From CBCXVS01 sp965178525 (lineage in GTDB: Bacteria; Tectomicrobia; Entotheonellia; Entotheonellales; Entotheonellaceae): a stretch of DNA of 23,926 nt. A program made the translations under genes and the position numbers. Positions within the stretch are counted from its first letter, which is position 1; each line of letters begins with the position of its first letter. The notes beneath the pieces are model-generated. The model did not search any database. It was not told the DNA's origin and worked only from the letters and a program-made list of their open reading frames with translations. This document shows, in pieces, positions 16,328 to 23,035 of this stretch. The stretch spans positions 1-23,926 of the forward strand of contig CBCXVS010000094.1 in NCBI GenBank assembly GCA_965178525.1, given 5' to 3'.

Positions 16328-16572
16328 CGGTAGGCTTTTGTTGGTATCTCAAGGTAGAGATCCGGCTCTTCAGTCTTCTGGTGAATGGCGAAGAAATGTT
16401 GTTCGATCTTTTTGAGAACCGCTGCATCATAGTAAACCATGCCGCAATTACCGCATACTTCAACTGGCGTGTTGGGAACCAACAAATAATTTCCTTTATG
16501 ACTGTAGAGGTACTCGATCCTCCGCTCTTCATACTCGTCGCTATCACAGAACGTGCATGTGACGTTTCTCAT
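16324..16572 (-). CDS. YgiT-type zinc-finger antitoxin
   Basis: 82 residues. Two CxxC pairs, Cys6-x-x-Cys9 (CTFC) and Cys40-x-x-Cys43 (CGNCG), bracket a short beta hairpin with NTPVEVCGNCGMVYYD, the classic YgiT/MqsA N-terminal zinc-finger pattern. The C terminus (VLKKIEQHFFAI) is helical. Typical small YgiT antitoxins of this length lack the DNA-binding half of MqsA. The ATG overlaps the stop of the upstream DUF4258 gene as ATGA, so the two form one toxin-antitoxin unit with toxin first. It ends at TAG 16324. Confidence 0.85.
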   Translation of the reverse strand: MRNVTCTFCDSDEYEERRIEYLYSHKGNYLLVPNTPVEVCGNCGMVYYDAAVLKKIEQHFFAIHQKTEEPDLYLEIPTKAYR

Positions 16573-16910
16573 GGGTCCTCTCCTCGCGTCCAGGGATCAA
16601 TAAATTTGGGCGGACCAGGAATATAGACAGTGATGAGAACGACTCTTTCTCCACGCCAACCACAGACTGCATGAATAGGTATAGCTCCTGAAAAACCCAC
16701 GATCAAACAACTCTCACCACGCCCAGTGTTAGGGTAGTGCTCAAGTATCGCTCCGGCAAGCAGGGCCTCTTCAACCTGAGCCAAAGTTAATGCATCTGCT
16801 CTGCGCTCAAGGTCAGCGTGATGAGAATAAACGTACTCGTTAGCCTGAATCTTGGTGGTAATTTCTTCGATATCCATTACAGCACAACGTATTATTGAGC
16901 TGATGGCCAT
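16569..16910 (-). CDS. DUF4258 toxin (MqsR/RelE-like fold)
   Basis: 113 residues from ATG 16910 (AGGTG upstream); ATG 16877 (MDIEEITTKIQ) is a plausible shorter start. The pattern is that of DUF4258 proteins: EYVYSHHADLERRADALTL, then VEEALLAGAILEHYPNTG, RGESCLIVGF, PIHAVCGWRGERVVLITVYI and a C-terminal PPKFIDPWTRG. The family is regularly found with YgiT zinc-finger antitoxins and is believed to act as an mRNA-interferase-like toxin. Here the partner follows with an ATGA overlap. The gene begins 29 bases after the GNAT gene in the same direction, so it may be co-transcribed with it. Confidence 0.85.
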   Translation of the reverse strand: MAISSIIRCAVMDIEEITTKIQANEYVYSHHADLERRADALTLAQVEEALLAGAILEHYPNTGRGESCLIVGFSGAIPIHAVCGWRGERVVLITVYIPGPPKFIDPWTRGEDP

Positions 16911-16939
16911 AGGTAATCACCTGTCTCCTCTTCTTCTAT

Positions 16940-17404
16940 TCAGCCTGGGGACGACAGTTGTTTGCGCATGAAAACACGCGCATAACCAGCCTGGTAACCG
17001 CGATGCGTTTCAACCCAACCCGTGCGCGTATAGAGGGCAATATTTTCCGTCATCGTTTCGTGCGTGTAGAGCCGCAGCTCACGGTAGCCTTGGGACAACG
17101 CCTCGGCCTCGGCCAGTTCCAGCAATGCCCGGCCAACCCCACGGCCCTGATGATCCGGATGTACGGCAATGTTGTCCAGCAACAGATAGTCTGTTTCAGC
17201 CATGAGGACGAGTCCGCCGATAATCTGCTGCTCCGCTTCCGCCACCCAGACCTGATGACGGGCAATTTCCTCTGCATAGTCGGCAAGCATGGGCCCCGGA
17301 GGCTTCCCTATCCGTGGAATATAGTGGCGGTAGGCCGCGTCAACGCAGCTTGCCAACGCTGAGGCATCCGTCGGTTCAGCGCGTCGAAGTCTCCAATTGT
17401 TCAT
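16940..17404 (-). CDS. GNAT-family N-acetyltransferase
   Basis: ATG 17404 follows GGGAG at a short distance. 154 residues, the usual single-domain length. It shows the GNAT pattern: RLRRAEPTDASALASCV at the start, HQVWVAEAEQQIIGGLVLM, LLLDNIAVHPDHQGRGVGRA with the acetyl-CoA-binding motif A (HQGRGVGRA), YRELRLYTHETMTENIALY, and GWVETHRGYQAGYARVFM. It should transfer an acetyl group from acetyl-CoA to a small molecule or protein amine; the substrate is unknown. It is preceded by a haloacid-dehalogenase remnant (stop at 17432) and followed by the toxin-antitoxin pair. Confidence 0.9.
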   Translation of the reverse strand: MNNWRLRRAEPTDASALASCVDAAYRHYIPRIGKPPGPMLADYAEEIARHQVWVAEAEQQIIGGLVLMAETDYLLLDNIAVHPDHQGRGVGRALLELAEAEALSQGYRELRLYTHETMTENIALYTRTGWVETHRGYQAGYARVFMRKQLSSPG

Positions 17405-17431
17405 CGTCTCCCTTTGCAGATAAAAGCTCTA

Positions 17432-17632
17432 TCACCTAGATGTCCATGTTGCACGGCGAAACAGCCTGGGAACGGGCGCGAGTGTCGCACACTCGACATT
17501 CGGGGCGTAGTCCTCCAGTGGCGCGCGGCCGGTACCTCTATTGATCCAAATACATCGAAAACCCATATCGCGAGCGGCGACAAGGTCGAGCTGCGGGCTG
17601 GCACAAATGTGGACTACGTCCTCACGCTCGCT
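17432..17632 (-). pseudogene. C-terminal remnant of a haloacid-dehalogenase (HAD) enzyme
   Basis: A minus-strand frame with no start, open from 17632 to TGA 17432, reads REDVVHICASPQLDLVAARD, then MGFRCIWINRGTGR, then PLEDYAPNVECATLAPVP. This is the C-terminal part of HAD-superfamily haloacid-dehalogenase-type proteins (motif IV region and the WINRG strand). The catalytic N terminus (DxD motif I) and the cap are absent; in their place lies the MmgE/PrpD gene, whose stop at 17622 overlaps the fragment. It is a leftover from an older gene arrangement, so a deletion fused the two neighbours. No function is expected. Confidence 0.6.
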
Positions 17633-18143
17633 TCACCGTTAATTCAATAAGCCTGTCGGCCCGGTCTTGCCGGTCGAGGTCGCGGCAGGTGGCGATGATA
17701 TCGTCGAACTGTGCCGCCGGTATCGGTAGGCCGGGGATAATGTCTCGAATCCGGCGCGCCTCCTCGTTGAAGTCCCACATGAACTCGCGTCCGGTGGATT
17801 GTTTGGTGTAGCTTTTGCCATCCTTGGTGATGATCGTGATACGCGGACCGAAAAGCGTCATGTGGTGCGATGGGATGATCGTCACCCGCTGCATCAGGTC
17901 AAGTACCTCGGGTGGGTCGTCCACGCCCACCGGGTCGCCTCTGTTGCCCTTGAGAAGGGAGAGGCCGCGCTTGACGACGCCGTACGCGGTGTAGTAAGAC
18001 GTGCTACCCGGCCTTGACACTAGGTCTTCCCTGCGGCTCGGGAACGCCGGGCTCGGATACTGCGTCTCGAGCCAGTTCACCACGGCCTCGACACGCTCTA
18101 CGTCCTCATAGCGGATGTGATGGGCATCGCAGAGCTGCGCCGT
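17622..18143 (-). CDS. MmgE/PrpD family protein, C-terminal part (frameshifted)
   Basis: This frame, read from the frameshift at 18144-18146, continues the MmgE/PrpD protein: TAQLCDAHHIRYEDVERVEA, then VVNWLETQYPSPAFPSRRED, AYGVVKRGLSLL, ITIITKDGKSYTKQSTGREF, and a C-terminal helix. MmgE/PrpD proteins usually have about 450 residues; both parts together give about 467. The first in-frame start-like codon is GTG 18083, which would be internal. The end (RADRLIELTVKRA) overlaps a HAD remnant. Confidence 0.8.
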   Translation of the reverse strand, partial: TAQLCDAHHIRYEDVERVEAVVNWLETQYPSPAFPSRREDLVSRPGSTSYYTAYGVVKRGLSLLKGNRGDPVGVDDPPEVLDLMQRVTIIPSHHMTLFGPRITIITKDGKSYTKQSTGREFMWDFNEEARRIRDIIPGLPIPAAQFDDIIATCRDLDRQDRADRLIELTVKRA

Positions 18144-19026
18144 GAACGTCGACGTGTGCGATGTTGTAGCCAGCCGTCGAGTAGATGCGGTAGAGCGTCT
18201 CCAGGAACAGCCATTCCTTCCCCAGATCGGCGGTCATCTTGTCTAGGCTGGTCTGGGTGTCGCCGACAAAGCTATAGGTGAGTAACCCCTTGTTATTGTC
18301 CGCGTAGGCGTGGTAGAAGCCGGCGTCGCCTTCGAGAACGGTTTCGCCGCCAACGTGCCCTTGCTGCGCCAGCGACACCGCCAGCATGGCATTGCGCACT
18401 GCGGCGCCCTCGCGTAGCGCCCGGCCACCGCTTCGAGCGCCTTCGAGGTTGCTGCTGGCGAGACTGGCGCAGAGCGCGATCGTGCTGTTCACCTGGTCCT
18501 CGGTGAAGTTCATCATCTTGGCGGCAGCGATCGCCGGGCCAAAGATGCCGAACACCGGACCGGCGTGGAAGCCGCGCGCCATCACCGTTGGAATGACGTC
18601 GGCGGCCATGCGCTCCATGACCTCATAGCCGGCGGCGAGGCCGGTGATAAAATCTCTTCCGGAGGCGCCCGCTATTTCCGCCGCGACGAAAGCGCCTGGC
18701 ACAATGCTCGTGCCGGGGTGGGTGAGCATGCGGAAGGAGTCCAGCTTGCCGCCAGCCATCAGCATCTCCGAATTGGCAAAGGCGGCCCCGCCTCGCGTTA
18801 CCTTGGCGCCGTGCACCATGATGGTCGCGCTGTTGCGCACACCGGCTTCTTCTTCGACGATGAGCTTCACGGCCTGCTCGCCGCCTGATTCCTGGGCGCC
18901 GAGGAGCACGGACGCCAGACCATGGAGCGTGACGCCTTTGGCGCGATCGACCACCTCCGCCGGGAGATCGTCATAGCGCAGCCCCACAACCCACTGCGCG
19001 AGCTGTCGGCTGAGAGATACCATCAT
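18106..19026 (-). CDS. MmgE/PrpD family protein (2-methylcitrate-dehydratase-like), N-terminal part
   Basis: ATG 19026 (or 19023) follows AGGAGG with five to eight bases spacing, a very good site. The reading shows the family's helical lyase fold: LSRQLAQWVVGLRYDDLPAE, KGVTLHGLASVLLGA, VHGAKVTRGGAAFANSEML, HPGTSIVPGAFVAAEIAG, GYEVMERMAADVI, ARGFHAGPVFGIFGPAIAAA, IYSTAGYNIAHVDV. The last residues (HGAALRCPSHPL) are out of frame. An extra base in the A pair at 18145-18146 explains the break, since its removal gives H-V-D-V-T-A-Q-L-C-D. Known family members are 2-methylcitrate dehydratase and related hydro-lyases; substrate specificity cannot be read here. Confidence 0.85.
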   Translation of the reverse strand: MMVSLSRQLAQWVVGLRYDDLPAEVVDRAKGVTLHGLASVLLGAQESGGEQAVKLIVEEEAGVRNSATIMVHGAKVTRGGAAFANSEMLMAGGKLDSFRMLTHPGTSIVPGAFVAAEIAGASGRDFITGLAAGYEVMERMAADVIPTVMARGFHAGPVFGIFGPAIAAAKMMNFTEDQVNSTIALCASLASSNLEGARSGGRALREGAAVRNAMLAVSLAQQGHVGGETVLEGDAGFYHAYADNNKGLLTYSFVGDTQTSLDKMTADLGKEWLFLETLYRIYSTAGYNIAHVDVHGAALRCPSHPL

Positions 19027-19100
19027 TTCCACCTCCTGTGCTCATGGTTTCCTCTGTCGCCCTGCCGATTTTGACCGCCTGGCAGAGCGCCTCTGATCCA

Positions 19101-19550
19101 TCACGCATGGCTGGCCGCCTCGGGCACAAAATCCTCGTCAAGCACCCGAGCAATATCATAAGGGCACTCGGCAGGAAACGTACTGAGAGGCAGCCCCGTC
19201 TGTTTCGCGGCCTAGCGCCGTGCCCGCTGGTAGCAGGCGTCAAGTTGCTCCATTGGGTACTGCCTGAGGCTGGGGCTATCTTCGATCTTGCGCTCAATCT
19301 GATTGCGTGCGTCGGTGATCGAATCCAGCTAGCTGTCGGTGCGGCGCTGGGGTTGGAACGCCCACTTGAGCAAATGCAGAAGCACGCGGTCCAATTGGCT
19401 TTTGATCGCACTGCGCTCGCTCTTGCCTAAGTCTTCCACCTCCTCGATGAGCGGCTCCAGGTCAAGCTTGTCCCAGCGGCGCTGGCGTAGGAGCTGGGCC
19501 GTGTGTTGCGTCCAGGCGTTAAAGTCGTCGTCGTAGCGAGGGATGGTCAT
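19101..19550 (-). pseudogene. DUF29 protein with two in-frame TAG codons
   Basis: From ATG 19550 the frame reads MTIPRYDDDFNAWTQHTAQL, LEPLIEEVEDLGKSERSAI, LHLLKWAFQPQRRTDS, the hallmark N-terminal half of DUF29. A TAG at 19329 replaces the tryptophan usual at this place. The same frame continues LDSITDARNQIERKIEDSPS, then QLDACYQRARR, a second TAG at 19212, then AAKQTGLPLSTFPAECPYD and VLDEDFVPE to TGA 19101. This full DUF29 length (about 149 codons) has no frameshift. The ATG overlaps the stop of the oxidoreductase as ATGA. It is a nonsense pseudogene; only the first 73 residues would be made. DUF29 proteins have no firmly known function. Confidence 0.8.
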
Positions 19551-20695
19551 GGTTTATCTCTGAAGCGGAAGCGCTCAATCCGAAAGGGTTGCAGCAGGTC
19601 GATCCGGGCTCCCTCGACAATCTCAATGGCGGCGAATTCACCGATGATCGGCGTCAGGGTCACGCCGCTATGGGTGGTCGCCACATACAGGTTTGGTATG
19701 GTGGGCGCGAACCCAATGATGGGTTCGCCATCCCGGGGAATGGGGCGGCGCCCGCGTCGAATTTCCTTGAGCGTCACGCCTTGCAGCGCCGGCAAGACCG
19801 CTCCGGCATCCGCGATAATCTGCGCCACTTCGTCATCCGTTTGCCCGCGGTCCCCCTCTTGTTTATTGTCCAGTGCACCCCCCTGAATCATGACGGCGCC
19901 ATCGGCAAACTGGCGAAAGTTGACGAGTGGCTGCCGATCTCTGGGGGAATGCAACAAGGCAACCGTCTTGAAGAGCGGCGGGATCGGCTCTGTCAGAATG
20001 GTGGCGCCAAAGGTATGATAGAGTGGCAGCTCCACACCGGCCAAACCGGCGAGAGACGGCATGTCCGCACCGCCCGCCAGCACGGCGACATCGCAGGGAA
20101 TGGCCTCGTCACCCAGGTGCACGGCCTCAATCATCGTCTCACCCGAGCCGGACCGGCCGCGCTGCAGAGCCGTGACGGGCGCCTGCGTCCGGAGTTCCGC
20201 CCCCCGCTCGGTGGCGGTATGGATGCACGCCTGCACCACCTGCCCCGTATTGACGTGGCCGTCAATACTCGTATAGGAAGCCGCCGTCATGTGATCGGCC
20301 CGCAGATCCGGCTCCAACAGGCTCAGCTCATCGGCATCGATCAGACGTGTCGGATAGCCCCATGCTTGCAGGCTCCGCGCCCGGGCCGCGAGTTCCGCCG
20401 CACCTGCCGGCGTCACCGCCCAGCGCAATTCGCCGCCCCATGTGAGGTCGATAGGGCCTCCCAGGCGCCGGACAAAGCGCTCCCACATATCGATCGAGCG
20501 GCGGTTGAAATCATGGTAATGAAAGGGGGTTTTGCCGTAGGCATTGAGCCAGGCAAACGAGACCCGCGACGTCCCTTGTCCGGGTTCTGCGGCATCGACA
20601 AGGGTCACCTGAGCGCCGTGCAGGGTCAGGTGGAAGGCGATCGAGGCGCCCAGAATACCCGCCCCGACGACCACAACATGAGGTTTAGGTTTCAT
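19547..20695 (-). CDS. FAD-dependent oxidoreductase (D-amino-acid oxidase / DadA-like)
   Basis: ATG 20695 overlaps the stop of the upstream zinc-ribbon gene (ATGA). 382 residues. The N-terminal Rossmann motif HVVVVGAGILGASIAFHL (Gly11-x-Gly13-x-x-Gly16) and the acidic end of strand 2 (TLVDAAEPGQGTS) bind FAD. SFAWLNAYGKTPFHYHDFN and the C-terminal RGRRPIPRDGEPIIGFAP, then YVATTHSGVTLTPIIGEF, are typical of the DAO family (glycine/sarcosine/D-amino-acid oxidases). It should oxidise a primary or secondary amine, with electrons going to oxygen or a carrier; the substrate is unknown. It is followed by a DUF29 pseudogene with a four-base overlap. Confidence 0.9.
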   Translation of the reverse strand: MKPKPHVVVVGAGILGASIAFHLTLHGAQVTLVDAAEPGQGTSRVSFAWLNAYGKTPFHYHDFNRRSIDMWERFVRRLGGPIDLTWGGELRWAVTPAGAAELAARARSLQAWGYPTRLIDADELSLLEPDLRADHMTAASYTSIDGHVNTGQVVQACIHTATERGAELRTQAPVTALQRGRSGSGETMIEAVHLGDEAIPCDVAVLAGGADMPSLAGLAGVELPLYHTFGATILTEPIPPLFKTVALLHSPRDRQPLVNFRQFADGAVMIQGGALDNKQEGDRGQTDDEVAQIIADAGAVLPALQGVTLKEIRRGRRPIPRDGEPIIGFAPTIPNLYVATTHSGVTLTPIIGEFAAIEIVEGARIDLLQPFRIERFRFRDKP

Positions 20696-21000
20696 TTCCT
20701 GCGCATCCCCTTCGTATAGACTTTGCCCTGGATTATCTTATGCGCCGGACGGTGTCCGATCATTTGGAATCGGGCAAATGCCTGTTGACACTGCGGGCAT
20801 TTTAAATCCCCGGCTGTGCAATCCTCGACAATGCGCTCGACCAGGCATTTGACTAAGCCGCCCCGGCCGCCTTTATGATACTTGTACAGCAGCGTTTGGC
20901 ATTTGGCGCAGTATATAGAGATGGTCCGGACATGGCGTTTTGCCACGGTTGAGCGCTTTCCCGATTTAACGTTTGCCCTGATGTCATCTTCCCCCGTCAA
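20692..21000 (-). CDS. Small zinc-ribbon protein
   Basis: Up to 102 residues from TTG 21000; GTG 20943 (VAKRHVRTISIYCAKC) is an alternative start, and neither has a strong ribosome site. Two CxxC pairs, CAKC (31-34) and CPQC (68-71), form a probable zinc ribbon spaced by a basic, glycine-rich loop (KYHKGGRGGLVKC). The C terminus is basic (HKIIQGKVYTKGMRRK). It resembles small conserved bacterial zinc-ribbon proteins of unknown role, possibly nucleic-acid binding. It overlaps the oxidoreductase start by four bases, so both are co-translated. Confidence 0.75.
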   Translation of the reverse strand: MTGEDDIRANVKSGKRSTVAKRHVRTISIYCAKCQTLLYKYHKGGRGGLVKCLVERIVEDCTAGDLKCPQCQQAFARFQMIGHRPAHKIIQGKVYTKGMRRK

Positions 21001-21148
21001 GGTTGCCGCAAAGGCGGCGGCACGCCTTATGATAGCATGTGTGCGCCAGGAGAGCTTGGGAATCGATATGATGCTGGCGCTGGCTGGGTTTTAGCAGTAT
21101 CATGGCCTCCACCTATGATGCACGTCCATGAACCGGAGGGAATGATCC

Positions 21149-21844
21149 ATGAAGCTCCTCGTCCTTTCTGGAGGCCGGCACCCGTATGCGGAATCCTCAC
21201 CAATCCTTGGCGATTTTCTCAGCGCCGCCGGTCATGAGGTGACCCTGACCGAAGATGCCTCGATTTTAGCCCATGCCGATGACATGCGCGCGTACGATGC
21301 CCTGGTCTTCAATACGCGCCGGGAAAATCTTCCCGATTTTGGCGACCTCGCTCTGTCCGAGGCCGAACAAGACGGCATGAAAGCCTTCATCCGCGCTGGC
21401 AAGGGCTTTGTCTGTCTCCACATTGCCACGGCTGTGCCCAACACCTGGTCTGAATATCATGAGATTACCGGAGGCGGCTGGATCACGGGCAAGAGTTTTC
21501 ATCCGCCCTATGGGGCGTTCACCGTCACCGTGAGCGATCCAACCCATCCGGGCGTCCGGGGTGTCTCGGATTTCACCATCCATGACGAACTCTACATGGG
21601 CCTGGCGTTCAAAGCGGACAATGAGGTTTTCATCACGGCTGACGCCGCCGATGGCACCCATCCCTGGGGACCGGAGCGAAAGCCGACGCTCATGCCAGCC
21701 GGGACCTTCCCGCTTGGGTGGACCCGTCAATACGGTGCGGGCAAGGTCTTTGTCCTGCTACTCGGACACGATGGGCAGAGCTTTCAGACACCGGCGTTTC
21801 AGCAGATCGTGCTGAATGGCGTTGACTGGGCCACGGCGGGGTGA
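21149..21844 (+). CDS. ThuA-like domain protein
   Basis: ATG 21149 follows GGAGG at nine bases. 231 residues, typical for single-domain ThuA proteins (class-I glutamine-amidotransferase-like fold). Motifs: MKLLVLSGGRHPYAESSPI, YDALVFNTRRENLPDF, KAFIRAGKGFVCLHIATA, FHPPYGAFTVTVSDPTHP, DFTIHDELYMGL, FPLGWTRQYGAGKVFVLLLG and a closing IVLNGVDWATAG. ThuA was named in rhizobial trehalose/sucrose use, where it takes part in ketosugar metabolism; the bacterial family is broad. It stands alone on the plus strand between two minus-strand runs. No terminator of good quality was seen after it. Confidence 0.9.
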   Translation: MKLLVLSGGRHPYAESSPILGDFLSAAGHEVTLTEDASILAHADDMRAYDALVFNTRRENLPDFGDLALSEAEQDGMKAFIRAGKGFVCLHIATAVPNTWSEYHEITGGGWITGKSFHPPYGAFTVTVSDPTHPGVRGVSDFTIHDELYMGLAFKADNEVFITADAADGTHPWGPERKPTLMPAGTFPLGWTRQYGAGKVFVLLLGHDGQSFQTPAFQQIVLNGVDWATAG

Positions 21845-21979
21845 GCTTCGGATCGTGGCGCGTTACCGTGGCATGGATGACCATAACGCCCTGCTCCGGG
21901 AGGCGCCAAGACGCGCCATCGCGATGGGTTGTCCCTCTCTGATCGTTCTCGTCTCCCGTATCGGGCGCCGCTAAGTGAG

Positions 21980-23035
21980 CTAGCGGATCAGGGATTGTTC
22001 CTTGAGAATCGTCAGCAGCGCCTCCGTGAAACGTGGCGCCTCGTCGGGGTCGATATGGGCATGGTCCGTACTGCGATATCCCTGGAGTTGCGGGTAGTCC
22101 TCGAAGTGGATGGCGTGGCCCACCGCAGCATCTACTAGCCGTGTCCAGTAACTCGTACGTGGGTAATAGCGGTTTTCGGAGTCCCGAACCGCTCCAAGCG
22201 TACTGGTTCGGACAAAGACGACTTCACCCCCTCGAGAGCGGATCTGCTTGACATATCGAGCGAATTCTTGGCCCAATTCGGTCACTTGAGCCGGATCAAT
22301 ACGCTTCATGGTTTCAGGGATTCTCGCGCGGCTCTCCCTGAACCTGGGGATGTCCACTCCCGTGTAATCCATCATTTGCGTCCGCTCAGGTGTGACCCAC
22401 CAAAACGTTGGAGTCGGCCATTCTCTTTTCAGAAGTTTGGTCAGGACATGTTTTGGCGTGACTTCTCCGCTAACCAAGACAAACCAATTCTGTAGCCACT
22501 GCGTCAGAGCCGCATCCCAGTCCAGAAACAGAGCGCGATCCAGCTTCGCGGCGGATTGCTGGTCGGCCGCAATGCGCTCGACCCAACGGTCGACGCGGCG
22601 TTTCTTTGTGACGGGGGCGAAGGCGACCCAAGGGGTGATGTCGACAACCGCAGTCCCTCTAAACTCGGTATGTTCCGCCAGAAATCGCAAAATGGGCAGC
22701 GGGTCGCTACCGGAGATGCCAAGCTGCGCGGGTTTTAGGTGGGGGAATTGTGCCCGTACGGTAGGCAGGTCTACCGCCTGCATGATGCGCGAGGCCCCCA
22801 GGAACGCGATGGCGTTTTCTCCGGAACGAGCCATCTGCACGTGTGCTTGACGCCAGAGTTTGTAGCTGTCATGAAGCTTGGGTCGGAAACCCTGAGCTCT
22901 CCAGAAGACCTCCCAACCCGTTAGAACCGTGATCACAACGAGGATGACTTGCAGATAGGTGCGTCCCCATTGGCGTCCGCTCAGGCGGGTGCTGACATCA
23001 GAATTAGAAGTAGATGAAGCCACGATTCTCTCCAT
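21980..23035 (-). CDS. Membrane-anchored SGNH-type protein, probable O-acetylation partner of the MBOAT
   Basis: ATG 23035 overlaps the MBOAT gene by 32 bases. GTG 23023 (VASSTSNSD...) has GGAG six bases upstream and may be the true start. One N-terminal membrane helix (about 26-45, TYLQVILVVITVLTGWEVFW) puts the rest in the periplasm. The SGNH signature is visible: block I FLGASRIMQ with Ser82, and a C-terminal DHAH with Asp324 and His327 (DxxH). Such proteins (AlgJ/AlgX/DltD-like) work with MBOAT acyltransferases to acylate surface polysaccharides. The mid part (PWVAFAPVTKKRRVDRW, WWVTPERTQMMDYTGVDI) is family-typical in length. The polymer acylated is unknown, since no polymerase genes lie in the window. 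Confidence 0.8.
   Translation of the reverse strand: MERIVASSTSNSDVSTRLSGRQWGRTYLQVILVVITVLTGWEVFWRAQGFRPKLHDSYKLWRQAHVQMARSGENAIAFLGASRIMQAVDLPTVRAQFPHLKPAQLGISGSDPLPILRFLAEHTEFRGTAVVDITPWVAFAPVTKKRRVDRWVERIAADQQSAAKLDRALFLDWDAALTQWLQNWFVLVSGEVTPKHVLTKLLKREWPTPTFWWVTPERTQMMDYTGVDIPRFRESRARIPETMKRIDPAQVTELGQEFARYVKQIRSRGGEVVFVRTSTLGAVRDSENRYYPRTSYWTRLVDAAVGHAIHFEDYPQLQGYRSTDHAHIDPDEAPRFTEALLTILKEQSLIR

Noticed and set aside
19101..19550. Amber (TAG) recoding in this genome
   Set aside because: Many intact genes in the window end at TAG exactly where their families end, so TAG works as a stop.
19589..20719. 376-codon plus-strand frame opposite the FAD oxidoreductase
   Set aside because: It is the antisense of a gene with clear FAD motifs.
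21003..21033. Possible promoter TTGCCG - 19 bases - TATGAT before the ThuA-like gene
   Set aside because: Spacing is long and the -35 box is weak; not strong enough to list.
21845..21979. Terminator after the ThuA-like gene (GGCGC / GCGCC hairpin near 21902)
   Set aside because: The stem is five bases and no T-run follows.
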